From Ectobius pallidus (Eukaryota; Arthropoda; Insecta; Blattodea; Ectobiidae): a DNA stretch of 64,000 nt. The notes under the pieces were generated by a model. It made no database searches. It worked only from the letters and a program-made list of their open reading frames with translations, and was not told where the DNA came from. A program made the position numbers and the translations under genes. Shown here piece by piece: positions 36,401 through 48,400 of this stretch. Every line of letters begins with the position of its first letter. Positions within the stretch are counted from its first letter, which is position 1. The stretch is from assembly GCA_964059195.1 (NCBI GenBank), contig CAXKWD010000007.1, forward strand, positions 156,597,269 through 156,661,268. The letters run 5' to 3'.

Positions 36401-39400
36401 CCGTTTTTTTTATAAATTGGTCACACTGCAGTACCTAACTGTATAACATAAATTGATTTTGTAAAACTTAAAGCATTTTAAGAGTTTTGAAAGAAATAGG
36501 AAAAAATGAGTATCCAGCTGGTGGGTACCTGTGGGGTGGATTGCCACCGAGTGGATTTGATCCTGGTACTGTCTGACAAGTTCCAGCTTCTCTGTCTCAT
36601 AGTTCCACACTCGTACAGTGCAGTCTTCTTGTCCACATGTCATGAACAATGGCTTCCATTTGCACACTGACAGCCCCATCACCGGGCCATGATGCAATTG
36701 CTGCCCCACCATTTGGAATTCTATCACTGGACTCTGAAATGAAATGTGAAGGTTGTTTTCATCGTTTCTCGGTTTATATCATAATCTTGCTACAGTTGTT
36801 GGATACATACATATACTTGCAGGATTGGACTGGTAATAAAATTTGGTTCTGGCATCCAGAGAACACTGGTGCCTCCATCCCCCCCCCCCCCCCATCATGT
36901 CATAGAACTTAGCCAAATTCCTCATCATCTGATCACTCATTCCATTCTAACACTACCACTTCTCTACTTCTATTGCCTTATCACAAGAAGGATAACATAA
37001 ATATTTTAAAATTATTGTCGATTTCTGTTTTCATAAACATTAACTGTTAACTGCAAGAAAAAATATTCATGATAGTTTTGTACTTCATGGAGTGCTACAC
37101 ATAGTAGAATATCTTAAATACCTGTAACATTCAATTTTTGAAGTGAAACTTCTTTAGGCATGCTAGGAGTAAATCGAGAGCTAACCCAAAGTTGCGTTAC
37201 GAACAAAATCGTCACGACATCGACTGGACAGAACACAATCAACTCAGTGAAATTAAAAAGATTAAAAACTCTAAAATTCAAAAATCCAAAATTTAAAAAG
37301 TCCAAAAATCCAAAATTAAAAAGTCTAAAAATCCAAAGTTAAAAAATCCAAATTAAAAAATAAAAAAATTACTGGAGCATGGGGGAAAGTTATCAGGCAT
37401 TGAGTGGGGGCTATTACAGCTTCGAGCTAGTAGCGTGGTGAGCCCTTCACCATTAAAAAAATCAAAAATAAAAAAAATCTAAAATATAAAGATTTAAAAA
37501 TCCAAAATTTAAAAAATAAAAAATCCAAAATGAGAAAATCCAAAATTTAAAAAATCCAAAATTTAAAAATTTAAAGATCCAAAATTTAAAAAAATACAAA
37601 ATTAAAAAATCCAAAATATCAAAATTTAAAAAATACAAAGATCCAAATTTAAAAAAATTAAAAACATTCTAAATTAAAAATCCAATAATCCACAATTTAA
37701 AAAATCGATAATTTAAAAAAAATCAAGTTTTACTTCTGTCACGTGGCATTCCATGCACCCGATTTTCTTTTAGTCTATGCTGAGCAAAGTTTTTATGCCA
37801 AAACATCTATAGTCAACCGTGTAGTGTAATGGTTAAAACATCAGGTCTATTGTTTTAGAAATATAATAAAATATACTTAGAGGTAGTGAATAAACAACCT
37901 GAAGAGATTTTAACAGTACACTCTTTTTTGCTACATCATTACATTAATAATGTCGTCATGGTTGAGGTTTCTAGATCTTCCTTTTCAATGGACATCGCAA
38001 TAAAAGATTCCAATTCTATTGACTCAAATTGCATCTCAGTCGGTACCCCTCTGACTATTTTTCAGCTTCTTAAAAAATATTCGCTTGTCATCCAGCGCAT
38101 ATTAACCAAAAGTTAGGGTGGCGTAGAGCACTTAGCATATAACTACAGTAGTGAGTGATAGTCACACAGTGAGGTGATAATAAATTATCAATAAACATTT
38201 ATTGTGAATTGTGTGGTAAATGATAGAAGTGCCAGTATATTGTTTTTATGGAGATATATAGCATGTGCTGTCACCTATAACTCGGTAAAGAATATATTCC
38301 TATCTCTTTTCCTTGGAGTTTGAAAATCGTTCATGAGATGACACTTGATGTAACATCCTGAAAAAGTTTCCAAAGGAATGATACAAGTTTTCGTGCCACT
38401 TATTATGGCAACTGACAGGTTTGCCCATAAAACCACAGATCAAAATATTTTTAATTGTATTTAAAAGTTTTTTAGGGAAGGTGGAGTATTGGAAAGTTGG
38501 TGCAAAGATACGACATATGTTTAAACCTTCAACTAGTTTATAGCCTGTAGGTGTACTTAACAGTTATCAATAAAACCGTTTTGTTTTCATTCTAGTCTTT
38601 GTTTCATGTCCTATCGGACATTGTAAAAAAGCTCTCATAGTCTAATTTATGATTCAAGAAATGGTGCTTTAGAATAAAATTTTCTTTGTCTTTGTCGTAC
38701 AGTTATTTGAATATATGCTAATTACTTTTGATGTCTTATACAGAAGTATTACAGTCTTTCATAAAATATGTACGGAGGGTCTGAAATAAAATGGAGTTCA
38801 GCAAATGCCATACATTCACATAAATGTATGAGGGTGGATCGAAAACTAACGCACAATCATTTTTTTTTTTTTTTTACAAAAAGTTTAATAGCTAAAATTA
38901 CGAACAAATGCACACATGAAGGGACTTCATTTGTCTATTTTTCTATATAGTCACCAAGTTTCTCAACACATTTCTCCCATCGTGATACCAGTTTCAAAAT
39001 ACCCTGTTCATAGAAGTTCGTTCGGTTGGAGTATATCCATCTGTGGACTTTTGTTTTCACTTCTGGATCTGACGCAAAGCGTTTGTTGAGCAGGAATTTC
39101 TTCAGCGAGGTGTAGTGCAATTTTTGTGGGCTAAAAAGCGTAACCCGAGTGAAATTCACAGGGACATGCATGGCTTGTATGGGGATGACTGTATGAACCA
39201 TATCAATGTCCCCAGGTCGTGTGTATTCTTCAAAGGTGTCCATGATAACCTTTAATTTGTTTGGTCCCATGAAGAAATTCCTGGCTGGTAAACGCTTTGC
39301 GTCAGATGGAGAAGTGAAATAGCAGTCCACAGATGGCTATACTCCAATCGAATGGACTTCTATGAACGTGGTATTTTGAAACTGGTATCACGATTGGAAA

Positions 39401-42400
39401 CTTGGCGATTATATAGAAAAATAGACAAAAGATGTCCCTTCATGTGTGCATTTGTTTGTAAGTGTACCTATTATACTTTTCGTAAAAAAAATTATTGTGT
39501 GTTTCTTTTCGTATTATTTGTCAAAGAACAAACAGTTGTTACAATACTCATAATTATGTAGAAAGCTTGGTCTCACCTGAGACATGTCCACTCCTGACCA
39601 GAGCTTGACAGAGTATATCTGCGATCTCATGGTGGTTGCAAGGAGGCGCTCCTGATCTGGACTGATGGACAGGTTGTGTATAAGGTTGAGTTTTTTATTA
39701 GGGAACTCAGGTTCTGGCACAGCAAACAGGTTTCGCTTAGCATACTTTGTCGTGGTTATTTTCTCAAACAGGTGAACCTGACCAGACTCACAACCAAAAG
39801 CAAATCCTGAAAATTAAATTAGCATTAACAAGTGTGTTAGGTGTTATTGTTTTTGTTATTTTAAGAGGTGAAGTGGTATGAAAATATCTTGAACTGTGCA
39901 ATGCTTGTTTTTATGTTGTGCTAGAAGATTTTTTCACAACTTTGACAATTTAATTCACTTCTGGTAAATTATTGTAGTTAGCATTGCTGGCTACAGATCT
40001 GCAGGCCCGGGTTCGATCCCCGGTACCTTCTCAAATTTTTCTGAGGTAGGGAGAACAGGCTGCACTCAGCCTCGTGATACAAATTGAGGAGCTACTTAAT
40101 TGAGAAGTTGTGGCTGCGGTCACAGAAACCATCATTAACAGCCTTGGGTGTCAGCATGCTGATGACATGCCCCCCTCTAATCCTGCCATCTGCCTATGGT
40201 GGATGAAATGGCGGTCAGATGGTAGGCCTAGTCACTTCAGGGATGTAGAGCCACAGAATTTTTTTTTTTTTTAATTTGGTAAATTATAATTGGATTATTA
40301 ATCCTGTGAAGGTTGCAAGACAAATCATCATCATTAACCTCCTTCATTATTTAACAAAACAACATAACAGAACTCAGCGCTGGTGGGCCAACATAAAAAA
40401 AATCATATCATTTTAAACTAACAGAAGAGACCCACCATTAGGTTCCTTCTTACCGACCGGCAACACAATCAGATGTTACACACTCAAACTCCTGAACAAG
40501 ACAACAAGCAGGAAACACCCCCCAAGAACAACACTGCGGCAAACCAGGTGGCGTGCCAAGAAAAATGAATTAATAATTAAATATCAGAAGTAACAGTGGG
40601 CGCAAGCATAAGTTAACCGGAGGGAGCCAAAACGAAACATAAACACACTACATGGACACAAAACAAAATAAACAACATCACGGAAAGATCGCTAGCAAGA
40701 TGGACATGCATAAGTACCAAAACAACTAATTACAATTGATTAAAATAATAGCACCGAAAGTACCAACGGCACACTGTATTACCCTTCTTACGGAAGCTAC
40801 TTAATAAAGGTAAGTCCCTCTCAAATATCAACCAACTAAAGCACGGGGGGTTCCCCATTAACATCCATTGGTCTACATAATGTAATGAACTAGCGTAGCC
40901 TTACAGGGATCGAAAAGTGAAAAGTGTGCCTTGTTTATTACAGTTTTCTGTGACTGATTGAAATTAAGTATGGTATGTTTTTAAAAACTGAGCTTATTAA
41001 AATGGCCTAAGATGGTGGATAAAAATATTTCTTTTTTGAATTTCACACCATAACGTTTCAGATCCTAGAAAGTATACTAATCGCAACAGCTGGTTGACAA
41101 AAATGGCATTTGTGCATTTGTTTGATATCCTGATAGCAAGAACAGAAATATGGCTTGCCAGGAACCTAATGTTGTTTGCTAATGCTCAGGAACTTGGATT
41201 TCCTCCATTATCCTCCAGGCGTTCCAATAGTAATGTGTGAGCTGGGTTGGTAGATCAGCATCAGTCTTCTTGATTGTCAGTAGGTGTTCTCCATTCATTA
41301 TAGAAGCTTATTGAAGCTGGATCGCTGCACAGGGTACATTGTGGTGAAGGATAAATGTTGATTCTATGAAGATGTGAAGCTAAGCAGTCATGACCTGCAG
41401 TTACGCAGAAAAGAGCAACTGTTTGTCTTCTGGGTAGATCAGGAATGGCTGATTTATTCCTCAATAAGGAATTCCATGACTCCTTGTGGCTGTCTTTTTC
41501 ATTTTTCTCTTTACATATTTGATTACTATTATACCGGTATTGGAACCTAATACCGGCATTAGGAACCTAATGTAAACATCAATATTTAAGAAACGCATAT
41601 TGTTCAAAACCACCCCAGATGTTCAATATCACTCCATTTTATGGTGTTTCTTATTTAATACTAGTATTTTGGAAATCCAAGGACTAGTTGAGAGTCTCAT
41701 GATTATGTACTGATATAACATACTGTTATTGAAGAACACTCACCTTTTGGAAATGTGATGAGTTCCCTAACTTGAAGTTCTGGTCGAGATAAGATCTCTT
41801 CCTCTGTTAAGTCTATTGCAGTAGCAGATATGGAAGGAGGCCTGCAAATGTGGAAAGTATCAACTTCATACTAATAATTATAATGGTTAGCAGACTATTG
41901 TCCACTTTTATACGTACAAACGAAACATCATCCAAGTCAGTTGGAGAATTTAATTTTGTATTGGCCTGTTGCCATGGTAGCTTAATGGTAGAGCAGTGGC
42001 ACGGAGAGCTGAAGAGCCTGTTCAAATCCTGGCTATGCCATTGAGTTTTTCAGTCTGACCTTTCCACCTTAGCCTACACACGGCCAGAGTGAAAGAATTA
42101 TCATTCCAGTAATATTTACAGTTTGGTCAGCATAATGAGCCTGCTAAATTTGGTTGCAGGTGGGTCATTCCATTCAAAACCTCAAACCCTCACAACCCTC
42201 ACAATCTCATTTTAATGTATTTCCATTCTTTTAGGGTCTATGTATTACAGTATTACATGCAGATTTTTAGAACCCTAGAAATAATGGTTTGGTTAGAAGT
42301 TTGGTTATTTGCAAGTTAAAAGTCTTAAAAATACATGTGTCTGGTCCATTATTATATATATATAAAGAATCAAAACTTTGGGTTTATTTGGTTAATTTAA

Positions 42401-45400
42401 TTCTTTTTAGGGTATGACTGACTTGTTCCTGCAACCCCGATGGTGGGACATAGGGCCTCCAAGTGGAGGTTTCATTACGTATATTAATTTTTGTTGCGCT
42501 TATTTTCCGAGAGAGGGCAGAGGTACAGATGGTAAGCCCATCGCCTCTCAACCCCCCTCCGAGGAATGTTATCTAGGGACTCTAATTTAGGTTTTGAGTT
42601 CTTTTATGTGCTGTAAATCTATGACATGGGCCCCCCATAGGGTGGCCATTTCTAAAATGTCAGAAAGGAGGACACTCTTCTTCGGTAATCTAGCATAGTA
42701 TAAAACTTCAGGCATGGACGGCTGGACAGCAGATATTACATGGTATAACCTTGACTAATTTTACTTAATAACTGCATTTACATAAAATAAATGATAGTAA
42801 GCTATCATCGTATGGACAAGCGTGCCATCCTTAGGAATAGATTCAGGTTTTTCCGCAGCACCAACTAAACAAAAGATAGTATCAACAAGCATGCCAACCT
42901 TAGGATTGGCAGGAAGATACGGGAAAATACAAATCTTATTAATATCCTTTACCGATCCATCAGAATCACGAAAAGGGGGACAAATCAACTTCCGGCATAA
43001 AGCCACGCCGGATGGAGGACTGCTTAGCAAAAAGGCTTACAGTCCAGCCAAAAGCTGGACATCTGGCCACCCTAGTCCCCCAGCTTAAAGTCCCTCCAAG
43101 AGGACTCTGTGCCCAGGATTTTTACATCCTGAAAACTGCAGCTGGGTTTGATCCCACGACCTTCGGATCTAGAGCCGGGCACGCTACCTCTAGACCACCA
43201 TGGCCTGCTTGTAAATTACATAAATCTATAAAATTTATACTGTATTTAAATTTAAGATTACTAATGCTGCTCTGTAAAACAGAGATTTAACGAGGACATC
43301 TGTGACGTATTTATTGAATTATGAAAATAAACAGCTGGCTAGCTAGACTGGATGTTTATGAATTGATTTTATTATCGTGTACTTACTCATCCAGCAGTTT
43401 AATGTCAAATTCCATTAACTCGGTTGCCCTGTAGATGGCTTTGAGCTCTCCCCCGTCTATGAGAATGAGACGACCATCATTAGTTCCAGCCATGACACGA
43501 TCCAGTGTGAGCCATGTAACTGTTGTGAAGTTCAAGTTTTCAGTCTTCGACCAGCCATACTGTCGCCATATGTTCTCAGAGTTAGACATGAGGCGAAAGA
43601 TCTGAGGTCCAACAATCACAAGGACAGAGTTGTCGTTTGGATTACATGCAACCTGGAACAAGTGGAAACATAAGAATCTGCTCAAGATGACTGCAAGTTA
43701 TTAGTCAGCTATAAATTCTTATCGTTCTAAAATACTGAGAAATTTCCTGCTTTATGTTAGAGATATTATCTATCATATTTATTTATCTATTTATTTCTTA
43801 ATAAATAAGATATTGCATGGAGAGGACATTGTTAGGCATGTGAAATCATTAAGACTTAGCTGGCTAGGTCATGTAGAAAGAATTGGAAAAGAAAGAACAC
43901 CAAAAAATCTACTGCATGGAGACATAATGGGGACCAGAAGAAAGGGTAGACCAAGAAAAAGATGGATACAGGATGTAGAACAGGACTTAAAAAAGATGAG
44001 TGTAAAGAATTGGAAAAGACAGGCTCAGGAAAGAGATGCATGGAAGAAGAATGTGAAGGAGGCCAAAGCACATCAAGGGCTGTAGTGCCGAGAAAGAAGA
44101 AGAATTTATTTCTTAAAGGTCCCAATGAGCCAAATGGCTCATCAGTCGAAACTGCACAACTTATAATGTAGTATATATCAATGGAAGAGTTATTAATAGC
44201 CTACTTGTACATGACAAACAAATTACCTGTCAAACATATATCATACTAGCATGTGCCCGCGGCTTCGCCCGCGATAATTATTTAAAAAATTAAAAATTAA
44301 GAGCATAGGCCTAATAGTTAAATCATTATATTTATGAACACCTAAATCACGTGGACAACATACCACGATTAGATAGCGTCGCCTGGTAAAAAGCGACCTC
44401 AGATTCGAGTTCCTTGGCCCAGAAAACCCCTGTATAGTGAGTTTCGTCCAAATAAAACAATGTTTGACCATATTTTCGGTCTTACAACATTCAAGCGATC
44501 GCGAAAGTTTTATTTCCAAGGTATGACAAAAATAGCCAAAGCCAACTGTAATTGATTTGACATTGAAATGTATAACTGAAAACTGATGCTTCAAAAACGC
44601 AAAAAATGCACGTATTTTGCCCGTTTTTCACTCATAACTCACGAACAAAAGCGAAAATTAAAATTCCGGCTTCGAGGTGCATTTTCCGACCCTTCAGTCC
44701 ACCTATGTTTAAAGTTTCAGATCTGTGCGTTCAGTAGATTTCGCTGGGCATTGCAGACAGACAGACAGACAGACAGACAGACACTTCCTTTTATTAATAT
44801 AGATAAAACAAGGGAAAGGACCAACTAATAGACCAAAACTAAAATTAAGTCTACTTGTTAAACAAAAATGAAACAATTAACTTAAGAGTAATAGTCTAGT
44901 AATATTCTTAATATCAGTAGAAAGTTATATTATAGTATTTAGCCATCATATTAATTATACCTTTCAAGCCATATCTTGAAGTTAAAACATTATTTGACAT
45001 ATAATTGTTATGTACTCTTGGATTGTAATTATGTAACTTATATTACTGAACTGAAGTATAACTATTCTGTATCTTCATGTAATTTGATTTGCACAATTGA
45101 AAAGAAAACTATGTATAAGTGGATGTGTCAGAAGACAGGAAGATATAGAATGAAGATAAACAGAGTTTAAAAGAGGTGATAATTTATAAAAATGAAGAAA
45201 TGTTGAAGTGTTTCATAGATAACAGAGTACTGGAGAGTGCATCCCAATTTCGATACTTAGATAGCATGATTACAAAAGATGCCCACTGCACGAACAAATA
45301 AAATCAGGTAAACTGATGTAACAAAATGCCAGAATGCTTTAGTTTAATCAGTTATAATTGCAATTATGATATGCAGAAAATTAAGTTTTTTTAATTTTAA

Positions 45401-48400
45401 TAAAATTAATTAATTAATTTTTAAATTGATTTCTGAGTTAAGCTCCAGATTGATACATTAACCAGGACTTACAGAAGAACAAAGATCTAGCTTAAAAAAA
45501 ATATTAGATTAACATCATTCAGCATCAACAGAACTATACAGATATGTGATATCTTGACACTCACACACTCATGTAAAAATTAAAAATAAAAAAAAAGTTA
45601 AATTGGCCAGCTATGGGATTTGAACCAGGACTACCAGAATACAAGTCCAAGATGTTAGCCTCTCGGGCACCTCACTCAGTTTAACGATCGAGTTTGATAA
45701 GCATATGTGAAATAATGGTGTTACTTGTCATAGCTAACTGTTTCGCAACTTCCAAAGCCGTATATTAACTGTAAAACAATATGTTGCCATGAGAGCTGAT
45801 TTGCATTTGATAAATTCTTTCTAATATATTACCATTAAAATAGGCACTAAATTGGGCATTACTCCGGTCCAATATCAATAGGCTTCTTCCCATGGACGTT
45901 ATAAATGCAAATACCAAGTTTCATGAAAATCCAATAAAGCATATTTGAGTTATCGTGCGTACAGACTCACGGACAGACAGATGAACAGACATTTCCCTGT
46001 CTGCCACACAATCTTATAAAGAACCATACTGGCACTTAATAAATGTTCAAAAGTTGTCACCTGCACGATTGTTCCAACACCTGATCCTGGGATACTAGAA
46101 GGCTTGATAGTACTGACACTCTTTGCCTTTTCCCAGTTGAAGTAGATTGTAGTCCAGTCTGGATCTCCAAGAACAGCTGCCAGGTACTTCCCATTAAACG
46201 AGAAGGAGAGGGAAACAAATTCCTCAGCAAGTGTCTCAAGGTTAGTCCCCAGTATCTTCATTCTTTTGAGTTTTTCAAGGTCCCATATTGTAATAATGGG
46301 TTTCTCTCCCACCTCTGCAACTGCTGCAACATTTCTAATGTAACGCAATTCACAGATAATACAGAACTTCTCCATATTTGTTCATTTGGTTTTTACTGTT
46401 CCTTATTACTTTATATAAAATGTAACACATTAGCCTGTCTTTTTGTATCCATAAGAACCAATGTAAAAAATATGACTGATTTTGTAAAAAAAAAAAAAAA
46501 AAAAAAAACTTTGTAGAGGCACCTATTTTGGTAAAAAAAATTTCGAGGTTTCAAAGTTTCATACATTTCAGTGTATTTTTTGCTGTATTTATTTAATTTT
46601 GTCACCATTTGTTAATTTTAATATTTCTGTTAGGACTTTGAAAGAATAAAATCTTTAGCGAACACTAATTTTAACTGATTCTGCTTCCTTTGCTTGAAAA
46701 ATGCACTAGACTCTTGCTTTTAGGATAAATCAATAGGTTGTGAAATCGATTGAAACATAAGCTAAACATTTTTATTGTCATTTCCCTTCGATTGATCAAA
46801 TAGCAGCTACCACCTTCTGAAGGTATTATCTTCAAATTACTTTCAACGAAATACAGATAATTTCATCAAAATTATTTTTGTAAATTGGGCTGAAAGGTGA
46901 AAAATGTCGAATTTCACATCTTGTGAAAAACAGGTACCTCTAATCATGCCACAAGTGGAATGCCACAAGTGGTTTTCAACTGATTAACAAGTCCGTGAGT
47001 CACTTCAGCAATAAGTGGATTTATCCAGAGAAGTCATAAAATATGAGAACTATAAAATGTTGTAATACAGAGCTTGCCATGGGAGATAGTAAATTTTCAA
47101 TTGCCTGCTCTAATGTCAACAATTGCATCTTAGCATGATTTACTTTTCTAACCCAAATCACACATAATTACAATTTAGTTTGCCATAAATCATTGATTGG
47201 TGGAGACTAAAATTTTTATGTGGATGAATTGTTCATGAGGACAGATTTATTGGAGGATTCTCATAGCTCATAAGGAGCATCCATGACCACCTTCAACAAA
47301 AGATTGATGCTAATGGAAGCCATCAGCTAAAAGTTTTTCTTTTAATAGCGTAATATATTGTCGCGAAGTAAAGTTGAAATGAAGGAATGGGAGACAATGG
47401 ATATTCAAGAGTTTTCAAGCTGATTCTTACTTGTATTAATATCCCAGACATGGATTTAATGTCTATTTCCTTTCCTTCCACTTAATATCCAAGAGTTAAC
47501 TGTAGTATTTTTCTATTGTACTATATGAAATATCCTGTACTTCAAATACTGTAAAATTGATCCCTATACAGAACATGAAGAGGGAAAATTCAAATATAAG
47601 TCGCACCTTCGGATGACTGTATCCCGCCCAACCCACCCTCACCGTTGCAACTTTTTTAATATGCCACGATCTAGCTAATCTTCTGTCCTCGTATTATGAA
47701 GAAACTCATGATTGGACGTTGGAGGTGTGATGTCCTACTGCTAGACGAGAGGTGACAGGCTGACAAACCTCGCAGGAGATATAATATTCCACATTTTTTA
47801 AACCTACAAACAGTGTATCGTACATTATTCGCGGACTTAACTATGTGGTTAGTGTTACTCATTATTTAGCTATATGTTGAGATGGATACAAGGCACTTGC
47901 GACAATATACAAGGACAGTTGGTTATTCTGTTTTGCTCAGAAACAAAATACATCACAGAGTTCGTGCAAATGTGAATATTGAATGGGTGGAGCTTAAGGG
48001 GCGACTTATATTTGAATTTTGCCCATGAAGATTCTTAGGGTTCCAGAAAGGTGAGGCTCCCAGAATTTAGACATTTAGCACATGAAAACGGAAAGATTGC
48101 CAGCCTTACCCACCAGCTGCCTTTATTCCCAAGATGCCTCCTGATCTCATTTCTGTGAAAGACCAAACACCTTTACAAAAAGCACATATAGCCAGAAACA
48201 CAAATTTCTAAATTAGTTTGCACTTACAAAATGATGACCCTTTTTAATTTTGTTATCAGAAAAGATAATTAAAACCTTGCTATGAATCAATAAGAACAGT
48301 CCGTTAATAACAGTATTTGGTTGAGTGGACAGTCTCATAAATAAATAAAAAATTAATGCTTCTGCACTTACTTAACTTGGCAGACACATATAATATTGAT

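Noticed and set aside
45605..45680. Possible tRNA gene on the minus strand (A box TGCCCGAGAGG, B box GGTTCAAATCC)
   Set aside because: Acceptor and anticodon stems do not pair; more likely a SINE head or tRNA-derived insert in family B.
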